From contig JAGQDJ010000155.1 in the NCBI GenBank assembly GCA_022885665.1, positions 124,001 to 188,000 of the forward strand: a DNA stretch of 64,000 nt, given 5' to 3'. Below, piece after piece: positions 50,849 through 58,516 of the stretch. A model generated the notes under the pieces. That model made no database searches, was not told the DNA's origin, and saw only the letters and a program-made list of their open reading frames with translations. Positions within the stretch are counted from its first letter, which is position 1. Each line of letters begins with the position of its first letter. A program made the position numbers and the translations under genes. The DNA is from Triops longicaudatus. Its lineage: Eukaryota; Arthropoda; Branchiopoda; Notostraca; Triopsidae.

Positions 50849-53800
50849 AATATGGCGCTTCTTGTTGCAGCATTTGTACACTTCGAGTCCATTTTCGGAC
50901 TTCCTGTCGTTGGACATGCGCGAAGTGCCCTCGGGCGACTTGCCGCAGCGACCAAATCCCTTGGCACCGTTGGACTCGACGTTTATTCCGGTGCAAGAAG
51001 CGGAAGAAGCGGGATTGTTGTGGTTAATAGGACCGATTGGTGGCGCTGTGCTGTTGACTGTGATCGTGGCATTGATCCTGGTGTGCGTGAAACGCCGTAG
51101 TAAACCGACCAAGAGCTCCGACCACGCCTCCGTGACCAAGCCACTCATGTCCACGGACGTGGTGACCGCGCCCACGCCTAATGACCCGGTGGAATTACGG
51201 CGTTTGAACTTCAAAACGCCCGGCATGGCTTCCCATCCGCCAATTTCTGTCGCAGACTTGGCTGGACATATCGAAGCTCTGAAATCGAACGATAATTTGA
51301 AGTTTTCTCAGGAATATGAAGTAATTTCTTGCCTTTTGTTACGTTTATTTATTTCTTGTATATTTATAGTTATGTGTTTTAAGATTTATTTTAGGTGTGT
51401 GTTTTGCGTTAGCATTTTTATTTCTGTATTTCTTTTTTATTTATTTATTTATTTATTTATTTTATTCTATGTATTTGTATTTATGTCAATTTTATTTCCA
51501 AACTATTAAAAATAACGTTTTGTTTTGCAGTCGATCGAAACCGGTCAGCAATTCACATGGGATCATTCCAATGCCGAAGTCAATAAACCCAAGAATCGGT
51601 ACGCCAATGTGATTGCGTACGACCATTCGCGTGTCATCTTGGAGCCGGTACCCGGTGTACCTGGAAGTGATTACATTAACGCCAATTTCTGCGATGGATA
51701 TCGGAAACGCAATGCTTACATCGCCACACAAGTAATATTATCGTTTGAAGTCCAGGATAAGTGATTTAACGAGAATATGTTTTTATTGTAGGGTCCTTTG
51801 CCTGAAACTTTCGCTGATTTCTGGCGAATGTGCTGGGAGCAACGTACTGGTGTCATTGTGATGATGACTCGCTTGGAAGAACGCGCTAGAATCAAATGTG
51901 ACCAGTACTGGCCCAGCAGAGGCGCCGATACTTATGGAGTTGTATCCGTCATGCTCACAGATGTCCAAGAATTGGCTACGTACACTTTGCGTACCTTCCA
52001 GTTACATCGCGTAAGATATTAGGAATAAGCTTTTCACGTACTTTACGATCATAAGATTTTTATGTTCATGTTTTTGCATAGTAGCGAGCATGTAGAATGC
52101 TTTTATTAGTACCAGGTTAGTTGTGAAAGTATTTTTAATGATTTTTCCTATTTTCCCCTTTTTGTCGGAAATTTATTATCCTATTCTGTCTGTTGTCACT
52201 ATATTTCTTTCAAAATTAGTCTTGTAAGGCACTACAAATAACTTCGTTTAGGCGTGACATTTATTTCTACTATAATTTTAGCTTTTTTCTGGATTTTCGG
52301 TTCATTTTGACACTTTTATGGACAATTTTCTCTCTCCTCTCCATTTTCTCTTTGTTTTATATAGTTCTTTTTCGAATATTCCCAAAATTTGCTCATTCGG
52401 GCTATTTTACGTCTATTTTAGTTTCCAACGTTAACAAAATTTTTCTTGACTGATTCCAATTTTTCTTCACAGCTGGGTACGACAGAACACCGGGAGATGA
52501 AACAGTTGCAATTTACTGCCTGGCCGGATCACGGCGTGCCTGATCACCCCGCCCCCTTCTTGCAATTCCTTCGTCGCGTCCGGCATTTAAATCCGGGTGA
52601 TGCGGGTCCCATGGTGGTCCATTGCTCAGCGGGCGTGGGTCGCACCGGCGCCTTTATTGTCATCGATTCCATGTTGGAGCGACTCAAGTATGAGAAAACG
52701 GTGGACATTTACGGCCACGTGACCTGTCTCCGGGCCCAGCGCAATTACATGGTCCAAACCGAGGACCAGTACATCTTCATTCACGATGCCGTGCTCGAAG
52801 CGGTGGTCTGCAGCAACACGGAAGTTCCGGCCCGCTCACTGCATGCGCATCTGGAAGGATTGCTCCAAACTGATCTCACTGCGAGGGTCAATGCACAACC
52901 GGGCGATTCTGCCACGCTCAGTACCTTAACCGGCATGAAAGTGGAGTTTAGGGTAAATTAATTTTATCCTTATCGGTATACTATGAAACAAGCCTTAAAA
53001 CTTGCTACATTATCAAACAGTCAAATTCGACGTAATATCAGTCAACAAGTAGAAATTGTTTCCCGAGAAATGATTTTGAAAGAAAAATAAGCTTAAATTA
53101 AAAGCTTGGTAATTCTTGCGTTCAAGATTTAGACTAAATACTTGACAAGTAAATGTAAAAAGTAAGCAATAGATTAGTAGTCTAATATAACATAGAGTAA
53201 ATATAGCATAATGTAATCCAATTTAAAATCCGTGAGCGCTGTAAGAGACCTAGTGGGTCCTGGTAGGGTTTTTGATTATTTTTTCGCGGAGTATTCGTAA
53301 TTTTATTAATGTAATGGATGTTTACTGAATTTTAGTAGCTAAGTGGATGGAATTACTGAAATCATTTTTTCTGGCTTTTTCTAGAAACTTGGGTCGATGA
53401 AAATGCCGCCTTCGAGATTTGTTAGTGCCAATTTACCGATCAACAAGGCGAAGAATCGTCTTTTGAACGTATTACCTTACGAAAGCAGTCGTGTGTGTTT
53501 GCAGCCCATCCGGGGCGTGGAAGGCAGCGATTACATCAATGCCAGTTTCGTAGACGGGTACCGGTACCGGAATGCGTACATCGCTACGCAAGGACCGTTA
53601 CCGGAAACGACAGAAGATTTCTGGCGAATGCTTTGGGAGCACAATTCCAATATTGTGGTCATGCTGACCAAATTGCGGGAAATGGGACAGGTATTAACAC
53701 TACTAGATAAACAAAAACAAATAAATAAAAAAAAAATTATAGAAAACAAACTTAAATTTTTCTAAGAGAAAAAAATAGATTATTAGAAATCTTTTAGATT

Positions 53801-54686
53801 AAAATAAGATTTTAAAACATAAAGAAATGAGAAATAGAAAAAGAAAATATTGACAAAAGAATTCTTAAAAATATATGAAATCACTTGAAAAAGTTTCTAA
53901 TGGCTTTTATATGGAACGGCAGGATAAGTGCCATCAGTACTGGCCAAATGACCGGTCAGTGCGGTACCAGTATTTCGTAGTGGAGCCAGTTGCCGAGTAC
54001 AACATGCCTCAATACATTTTACGGGAGTTTAAGGTCACTGACGCACGCGATGGCCAATCCCGGACGCTGCGACAGTTCCAATTCACCGATTGGCCCGAAG
54101 AGGGCGTGCCCAAGTCAGGCGAGGGTATGATTGAGTTTATTGGCCAGGTGCACAAGACCAAAGACCAGTTTGGTCAAGAAGGACCCATTTCTGTCCATTG
54201 CAGGTACATTATTAAATTATCTTATTTATTTACTACCTATTGGGAAGTTATAATTTAGCGGCTCAGAACTTGTGGAACTGGTGTACATTGGTTCCGTATG
54301 CCAAGCTGGGTCACAACTTATGAGCCACTAACAATTTTGGCTTTTTTGTGTTTATTGAGAATTTTTGTTTGTTGCAGTGCGGGTGTGGGTCGAACGGGTG
54401 TCTTCATCACTTTGAGTATAGTGTTGGAAAGAATGCAATACGAAGGGTTAGTAGATATCTTCCAAACGGTGCGTACGTTACGGACGCAGAGACCTGCGAT
54501 GGTGCAAACGGAGGTAATTTAATAATAATAACAGTATCTTTTTAATTCTATTTTGTGCCATTTTATTTGTTTTGAGTAAAATACTTTATTTTATTTTAAT
54601 TTTTTTAATAGGAGCAATACGAGTTCTGTTACCGAGCAGCGTTGGAGTATTTGAATTCATTTGACCATTACGCTGGCTGTGACTGA
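20518..54686 (+). CDS. Lar: Lar-type receptor protein tyrosine phosphatase (5' signal-peptide exon missing)
   Basis: Single-pass receptor tyrosine phosphatase. In insects, Lar acts in axon guidance, synapse growth and oogenesis, with heparan-sulfate proteoglycans as extracellular ligands. I placed 27 coding exons: 20518-20642, 20867-21017, 33546-33740, 33940-34050, 35795-36067, 38098-38385, 39589-39689, 39851-40046, 41351-41484, 41882-42032, 43120-43419, 46373-46512, 46977-47176, 47416-47585, 47915-48543, 49102-49245, 49314-49530, 49743-49918, 50221-50427, 50871-51320, 51531-51731, 51792-52010, 52473-52952, 53385-53690, 53923-54203, 54378-54513, 54612-54686. All introns are GT..AG. The exons total 6,056 nt; after the two leading bases this is exactly 2,018 codons including TGA, an intact frame close in length to Drosophila Lar (about 2,030 residues as I recall). 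Domain order is 3 Ig, 9 FN3, membrane span, PTP D1, PTP D2. Only the N-terminal signal peptide is missing. Identity is from recalled family similarity, very strong throughout. Confidence 0.96.
24942..25436 (+). mobile_element. Solo-LTR-like retroelement insertion, copy 1
   Basis: The element is 495 bp long, starts TGTTCCCGCCAGTG and ends CCGGAACA. It therefore has the TG..CA termini and short TGTTCC/GGAACA inverted ends of an LTR. The same unit, also 495 bp, occurs at 40252. The flanking 5-mers are GTCTT (24937-24941) and GTCGT (25437-25441), a target-site duplication with one mismatch. The 5' end can fold, because TGTTCCC..CAGTG pairs with CACTGGGGAACA about 26 nt on. The 3' end has a TTCCGG/CCGGAA hairpin. 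No internal retroelement genes are adjacent. A foldback or MITE-type DNA element is the main alternative. Confidence 0.65.
25758..25872. repeat. AAATAA-type simple-sequence tract
   Basis: A-rich low-complexity sequence made of AATAA, AAATA and AAGTAA units. It lies in the large Lar intron and has no sign of function. Confidence 0.7.
27211..27396 (-). repeat. Inverted fragment of the 495-bp LTR-like family
   Basis: The reverse complement matches the central part of the elements at 24942 and 40252, including GCTAACTCTCACTTT, ACTCAAAGGAAGGTCAA, TTACAGGCTGGGTGCAGGG and GGGCGGCTACGGAATTT. The termini are absent. Details such as GTTGGGTAACAA and TTCTTACCAA are shared with the fragment at 8611 and not with the two full copies. 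These two fragments may represent an older subfamily. Confidence 0.7.
29891..29922 (+). other. G-run cluster, possible G-quadruplex
   Basis: Consecutive runs of G8, G3, G3, G3 and G4 are separated by single A residues, which fits the usual four-run G-quadruplex pattern on the + strand. It lies in a Lar intron, so it would also be present in the pre-mRNA. A C-rich counterpart is at about 7303-7344 and a G14-15 run at 28261. Confidence 0.5.
31461..31560. repeat. (TTA)n microsatellite, interrupted
   Basis: About 100 bp of ATT/TTA triplets with sporadic ATC, ATG and GTT interruptions, in the large Lar intron. Confidence 0.9.
34051..35794 (+). other. Lar intron between Ig2 and Ig3
   Basis: Noncoding. 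It holds the 37-bp tandem repeat at 35441-35541 and otherwise nothing I can assign. I looked for a short exon equivalent to the vertebrate Ig2-Ig3 mini-exon and found no convincing one. Confidence 0.7.
35441..35541. repeat. 37-bp tandem repeat, 2.7 copies
   Basis: Units start at 35441, 35478 and 35515. Each begins ATTCATTCTTGCTAAGAATG or a close variant, followed by AAACATGGAATTACAAA. The first half is itself an inverted repeat (TTCATTCTT..AAGAATGAA). The same hairpin, as TTCATTCTTTCTAATAATGAA, occurs inside the 495-bp LTR-like elements. Confidence 0.85.
36068..38097 (+). other. Lar intron between Ig3 and FN3-1
   Basis: Noncoding and AT-rich, with no recognised gene or repeat family. The last 350 bp are strongly T-rich and lead into the 3' splice site before 38098. 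Confidence 0.7.
38463..38690. repeat. T-rich (TTTAT)n simple-sequence tract
   Basis: TTTTATTTTATTT-type low-complexity DNA just inside the intron after FN3-1. Together with the T-rich intron end upstream of the exon, it creates a 271-codon open frame (37902-38717) of which only 38098-38385 is real coding sequence. Confidence 0.85.
39134..39157 (+). CDS. Lar: Candidate 24-nt alternative Lar microexon between FN3-1 and FN3-2
   Basis: A 24-nt segment is preceded by a branch-like CTAAC/CTAAT stretch and the pyrimidine tract CCCTTCTCCCCTCCTTTAG. It is followed immediately by the ideal donor GTAAGT. Both neighbouring exon ends are phase 1 and the segment length is a multiple of 3. Including it would therefore insert eight residues (ADPSFGGP, with K replacing the junction E) and keep the Lar frame; skipping it also keeps the frame. 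Mini-exons at domain junctions are an established property of LAR-family receptor phosphatases, where they tune ligand binding. The microexon is inferred from splice signals only; no transcript data are available here. Confidence 0.6.
40047..41350 (+). other. Lar intron between FN3-2 and FN3-3, carrying a retroelement
   Basis: Noncoding. It is dominated by the solo-LTR-like insertion at 40252-40746, which starts only about 205 nt after the donor site. The rest is AT-rich and unassigned. Confidence 0.8.
40252..40746 (+). mobile_element. Solo-LTR-like retroelement insertion, copy 2
   Basis: This 495-bp unit has the same length, orientation and ends (TGTTCCCACCAGTG ... CCGGAACA) as the copy at 24942, and is similar to it along its whole length. 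Flanking 5-mers TAGGC (40247-40251) and TTGGC (40747-40751) look like a target-site duplication with one mismatch. The 5' fold-back and 3' TTCCGG/CCGGAA hairpin are conserved. No reverse transcriptase or other internal coding sequence lies beside it, which fits a solo LTR left by recombination. Confidence 0.65.
42033..43119 (+). other. Lar intron between FN3-3 and FN3-4
   Basis: Noncoding, with a T/A-rich simple-sequence stretch at about 42850-43015. No gene or mobile element is recognised. Confidence 0.7.
42900..43015. repeat. T-rich (TTTAT)n tract
   Basis: TTTTATTTTTTATTT-type low-complexity sequence on the sense strand of the Lar intron. It resembles the tracts at 20.2, 38.5 and 51.4 kb. 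Confidence 0.8.
43420..46372 (+). other. Lar intron between FN3-4 and FN3-5
   Basis: A 2.95-kb intron with no recognised gene on either strand. It contains the candidate 9-nt microexon at 45898-45906 and nothing else I can assign. Confidence 0.7.
45898..45906 (+). CDS. Lar: Candidate 9-nt Lar microexon between FN3-4 and FN3-5
   Basis: The 9-nt segment CGCCTCGAA follows a strong 3' splice site: the branch-like sequence ACTAAC at about 45874, then a tract ending CTACTTCCAG. It is followed at once by GTAAGT. The flanking exons (43120-43419 ending in phase 1, 46373 onward) accept it in frame. It would insert Ala-Pro-Arg after RTEED and change the following Val to Met. It occupies a domain junction, like the 24-nt candidate, and the LAR family is known for such mini-exons. 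Its very small size means chance cannot be excluded without transcripts. Confidence 0.5.
49743..51320 (+). other. Lar: Lar membrane-proximal, transmembrane and juxtamembrane exons
   Basis: Exons 49743-49918 and 50221-50427 encode the membrane-proximal ectodomain, with conserved PMVKPDFYGVLNGEE, YGPISHYFLMVVPDD and YIAAKF stretches. Exon 50871-51320 encodes HLYTSSPFSDFLSLDMRE. A hydrophobic span of about 25 residues (LLWLIGPIGG..., about 51014-51090) follows, then the stop-transfer KRRSKP. The cytoplasmic part has conserved DPVELRRLNFKTPGM and HPPI.V..LA.HIE segments leading to D1. I did not see an obvious polybasic furin site of the kind used to cleave vertebrate LAR. Confidence 0.9.
51531..52952 (+). 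other. Lar: Lar catalytic phosphatase domain D1
   Basis: Exons 51531-51731, 51792-52010 and 52473-52952 encode D1. All catalytic elements are present: the phosphotyrosine-recognition loop (PKNRYAN), the WPD loop (WPDHGVPD), the P-loop HCSAGVGRTG with the nucleophilic cysteine codon at 52623-52625, and the Q-loop (QTEDQY). D1 should therefore be an active phosphatase. Confidence 0.95.
53385..54686 (+). other. Lar: Lar membrane-distal phosphatase domain D2
   Basis: Exons 53385-53690, 53923-54203, 54378-54513 and 54612-54686 encode D2. The P-loop cysteine is retained (codon 54199-54201). The recognition loop reads KNRL instead of KNRY, and the WPD loop reads WPEEGVP (Asp to Glu). These are the usual LAR-family D2 changes that leave it weakly active or inactive and in a regulatory or scaffold role. 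An intron splits the P-loop serine codon directly after the catalytic cysteine. The protein ends in FDHYAGCD, then TGA at 54684-54686. Confidence 0.94.
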
Positions 54687-55845
54687 CGGCGGAGCGGCCA
54701 GTGCGCGGTTGGAGGAGGAGCGAGTATTCCTGGTAGCGGAACTTTAGGACGACGCACAGCTACACTAACACGTCGTTAAGTTGAAGATTATCAAAGGAAG
54801 CTTAAGAGAAGGTTCAACAATGGGAAACGCCAAATTTCAAGAGAGAAAGAGACGAAAAGGATGTTAAACCCCACCCTAAACGCACTGCGCCGCTTGTGGT
54901 ACCGATGTCATAAACGTACTGTACACCAAACATTTACTAACACAGCCATAACTTCGTTGAACACTTCCAGAAAGTAGACAAACGACGAACAAAATTTGTC
55001 GGGTGCAAACTTAAGATTAAAAAAAAAATGCGACAAACTTTTTTCCTTCTGCTTTGTGCATTACGTGTGAGTGTGAGTGGTACATTGTGAAGAGAAAGAA
55101 TGCGAAAATGGTGGTATAGAGCAGCTCAGGAAACGGAGTCAGTATGGGTAGTTTCTTAAGTTGGGACGTGGGCTCCTGAGCAAACTTAATTTAGCATTAT
55201 AACATAGGTTTTAATTCGTTTTCTTGGGGTTGTAACCTGGCAGGTAACCCTGTGGTACAATATGTGCAAAAGAAACGTTGTATATAGCTGATAAGATTCT
55301 GCCATATCATTCCTTCATGGAACGGCCCTCATATTAGTGTGTAATCTCAGCTGAGAATTTAAGTTTCGTTATATTGCGTTCCGTTTTTCTTTTTTTTTTT
55401 AAGAATAAGAAAGCGATGGAGCTCTATGATTTAGTGCAGCTAAATGAAAAACTCACGGGTATTTGAGAAAAAAAGGGAGAACCTTTTTAGGTTGAATTAT
55501 TTTTTAAGTTTTCTACTACAAAGGGGTGCGAAAATAGTAAGGCAGACTAATGACGCACATGTTAGAAGAAAAGCACACAAAACGACAAACGTAATAGTCG
55601 CCTTGTATGATTTTATCCCTTTTTTTAAAGAAAAACAAACCAGCTGCGAGCAAGTGTTGTACGTCCATGCCTTGTGAAACAAAAACTCCGTGATCATTTG
55701 AGTTGGGTTTTCTTGTGTTCATGTCTTGTTCGTTTGTTTTTAATGTGGGCCGCGTTTTTTGAAACTGCTGTGTTCATGGCCGAAATGTAGCGCGTTAAAT
55801 ACAGAGCATCTCCGAAATGAATAAATTGCGCATCTTTATTACGTT
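54687..55845 (+). other. Lar 3' UTR with poly(A) signal
   Basis: No open frame continues after the TGA. The first convincing canonical hexamer, AATAAA, is at 55820-55825, followed by a T-rich stretch. I infer a 3' UTR of about 1.15 kb with cleavage 15-25 nt after the signal. An earlier poly(A) site cannot be excluded. Confidence 0.55.
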
Positions 55846-55970
55846 TACATATTTTATGTAAAACATGAATCTGAAAATAATCAAAGAACAGTACTAGGTG
55901 TCACCTGTGACAAGTTGGCAAAATACCATAAGTAGGATTTGTATTTCAAACAAGCACGTAACAAAGTAAG

Positions 55971-56070
55971 TGCAATGGCCGAGCGGTCTAAGTCCTGGAC
56001 TTGTGGTCGTGAGGTCGTGGGTTCGATTTCTCGCGTCTGAGTTTGATTTTTCAGAAAAAAAAAAAAAACT
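55971..56070 (+). mobile_element. tRNA-derived SINE-like sequence
   Basis: An RNA polymerase III A box (TGGCCGAGCGG, 55976-55986) and a B box (GGTTCGATTTC, 56020-56030, one base off consensus) have tRNA-like spacing. The sequence between them resembles a Leu/Ser-type tRNA. The T-stem does not pair well and the acceptor stem is not complementary, so it is not a working tRNA. A run of about 14 A follows at 56055, as in a retroposed tRNA or SINE. It sits between the Lar 3' UTR and the broken A2M copy. Confidence 0.5.
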
Positions 56071-56072
56071 GA

Positions 56073-56172
56073 CTACACCCTTTCCTGCTTTCTATGGTAC
56101 CTGGTATATCCCACTATAATGGAATTGCCAAAAGTACCATGACAGGATAGGGGATAGGAAAAGGTGTCCGAG
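56073..56172. repeat. Imperfect inverted repeat next to the SINE-like sequence
   Basis: The left arm, ACACCCTTTCCTGC...CTATGGTAC, is roughly complementary to the right arm, GTACCAT...GGATAGGAAAAGGTGT. About 35 bp lies between the inner GTAC ends. It may be the body of the SINE-like element or a small separate foldback sequence. Confidence 0.4.
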
Positions 56173-56304
56173 ACCTCGAAAAGCATGATGCTAATTTAAT
56201 TTTGCGCCAACACTTAAGTCCGAATGATTTTCACCTATCAAAGCTTAAATTCTCTTTCGTAATGAATTCAAAATATTCCATAAGTAATGCGCCATTTTTT
56301 ATAG

Positions 56305-58516
56305 ATCTCAGTGGCAATCGATGAAAGCAAAGAATTTGAGCTTCTTTCATCCCCCCGTGTCCAAAGCACTTGCATTGACGCGAAAGATTCGACGATTGTT
56401 GAGTTCGTAATCTGCCCTACAGCGCTAGGTCGCTTAAATGTAACAGTTCGCGGAGAAGTTGACCCTGCTTATCTTCAGGGGTGCGGTAGTGACGAATTGC
56501 CAATGGCCAGGTGCGAGCTTATTACACTGCTTTGGTGGTTTCTTCAAATTTTGGTGTCCCTTTTTGCCATAGGGATGCGCTAGTAAAGCCATTGCTAGTA
56601 ATACCGGAAGGATTCCCGGTTGAAACTACATTCTCTCGATTGATTTGCCCGCATGGTAAATTACTTGGAAACTTTTGCAAAAAGCCTTCATATTTTATTT
56701 TCCAGATTTTTTAATTCTTGTTCTTATTTACTCATTTATTTCATTTAATTATGTGTTCTATTTCTTATGCTAGATATTATTGAAGACAAAACGCTGACGT
56801 GGGATCTCGTGTTGCCCGATAATGTTGTAAATGGATCGGCGAGAGCCTGGGTATCGGTTGTTGGCGATCTGATGGGTCCAGCTTTGGAAGTAATTTGCGT
56901 TAAGACCACTAGAAATCCGTAACTAAGCTGTTATGTAGGGTTTAACTTCGTTGGTGAGGTTGCCTACCGGTTGCGGCGAGAAGAACGTGGTGACTTTCAC
57001 GCCTTTGGTTTTCGTTAGCGAATACTTGGAAGCGTCGCACCAGTTGGACGAAAAACTTGAGAAGAAAGTAATTTCCTACATGCAAAGTGGTACATTAAGC
57101 TTATAGAACGTACAAGAACCCAACTAATGGTGGAATACATATCGATATTTCAAGGTTATCAACGCGAACTGACTTATAGACACGGTGACGGCTCGTATTC
57201 CGCGTTCGGCTCGCGTGAGGCCTCCGGATCGCTGTGGTTAACGTCATTTGTGATTAAATCCTTTGCGGGAGCACATAAATTCGTTTCTATCGATAACGGA
57301 AATCTGGAAGTTTCCATCAATTGGACGCTTAGCAAACAACTGGACAATGGTTGCTTTTCTATGGTCGGAACCGTTTTTGGCAAAGAACTCAAAAGTTAGT
57401 TTTTTTTTTCTTTTCTGTTATTTATTTGTTACAAAAATCTTTCCTATGTTAATTTTTTATGTTAAAAGCATAAAAAGCTGTTTTTAAAAAAATATTTTGT
57501 GTGTTTATTTCTTAGATAAAAAGAAAAGAAGCTTGAAAGCACTGAGAGATTTTTATTTAACTAACTAGGGTGGATTAGCTTCCGGTGAAGAAGAACTCGG
57601 TGGACTAACAGCTTTCACGGTTATTTCTACTGGAGTCCAAATGGAATATTGATCGCTTGGTGATCGAAAATGCCATAAAATGCTTGAAGCGCCAGAAACC
57701 AACGAATCTTTACACGGAAACTTTGATCACGTACGCCTTGATGCTCGGTAACGACAAAGCAGCGCGAAGCTACCTCGATACACTCGTCTCGAAAGCCCAG
57801 CACAAAGAATCCAACATTTGGTGGGAAGAAACCGGTATAATCGAAGTTCTTCTATAAAAATAACTAAAATAAAGTAAATTAATGCCTAATAAAAGTTACG
57901 CACAAACTGCAATAGAAAAGGATAAGTTGGTGCAAAAGCAAGTCCAAGTGCAGACTTTGCCTACGAAGTTACACCTCGAAGCGACTGGAACTGGTTGCGC
58001 TGTGGTGCAAACAACCATGCGTTACAACGTTCACACCACCGAGCAAAAGAAAGCTTTCGTTCTGAGTATTAACTCAGAGCCAATTGGTGATGAATCGGTC
58101 TGTTCATCGCAGCAAATCGAAATTTGCGTCAAGTACCTACTTTCCGGCTCATCCAACATGGCGATTTTGGAACTGGATATGATTTCTGGCTACTCGGTGG
58201 AAAAGACAGGGTTCCAGAAGCTACCGACATCGAACTCCGGTAAGAAAATAAAGAAGCGAAACTTTTTTTAATGTATTTTAAAGAAAAATTCAACAAAATG
58301 TGCAATTAAGGGAACCATTCAACAAAAGGAATTTGAATCTTAGTTATTAAGAGAGCCGAAGAGGAAGATAACCGAGCCCTGCTGTATTTCGATGGCATTG
58401 ACGAAAGCGGAGTTTGTGCCAATATCTCTGTTTGGCCTGCTTACAAAGTGAACAACTCTCTACCAGCGAATATTAAAATAAGCGATTATTATGAGCAAGA
58501 AAAATACGTTAGTGAG
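56305..58516 (+). pseudogene. Broken, 5'-truncated alpha-2-macroglobulin gene copy
   Basis: Eight exon remnants keep A2M intron positions: 56305-56510, 56573-56655, 56774-56889, 56939-57089, 57155-57394, 57569-57834, 57916-58239, 58344-58516. They cover the region before the thioester domain (DALVKPLLV, EGFPVETTF), the thioester domain (GYQRELTYRH) and the C-terminal receptor-binding domain (TGTGCAVVQTT, SNMAILELDMISGYS, ISDYYE). Defects are as follows. Everything N-terminal is missing. The thioester motif reads GCGEKN instead of GCGEQN (codon 56981-56983, Gln to Lys). The frame is lost by one base at the 57394/57569 splice. About two bases are missing near 57626, as ISLLES is split between two frames. 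About 100 residues, normally containing GGFSSTQDT, are absent between 57834 and 57916, though that join is in frame. No final C-terminal exon is recognised. Retained introns exclude a processed copy. Assembly error could explain single-base defects but not all of them. Confidence 0.8.

Larger units (their letters stand above)
46513..54377 (+). other. Shorter Lar introns of the 3' half
   Basis: Introns over 300 nt in this part are 46513-46976, 47586-47914, 48544-49101, 50428-50870, 52011-52472 and 52953-53384. All are AT-rich and noncoding. The intron 50428-50870 has a run of about 28 A (50818-50845) near its 3' end. The intron 51321-51530 has a TTTA repeat at about 51421-51462. Nothing else is recognisable in them. 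Confidence 0.7.

Noticed and set aside
50796..51509. Open frame starting with a lysine run before the Lar transmembrane exon
   Set aside because: The lysines come from an intronic poly(A) tract. The real exon begins at 50871 after TTGCAG.
55971..56043. Functional tRNA-Leu/Ser gene
   Set aside because: The A and B boxes are good, but the T-stem and acceptor stem do not pair and an A-run follows. A retroposed relic is more likely.
57127..57399. Independent small gene starting at 57127
   Set aside because: It is the A2M thioester-domain exon (57155-57394) with some intron translated in front.
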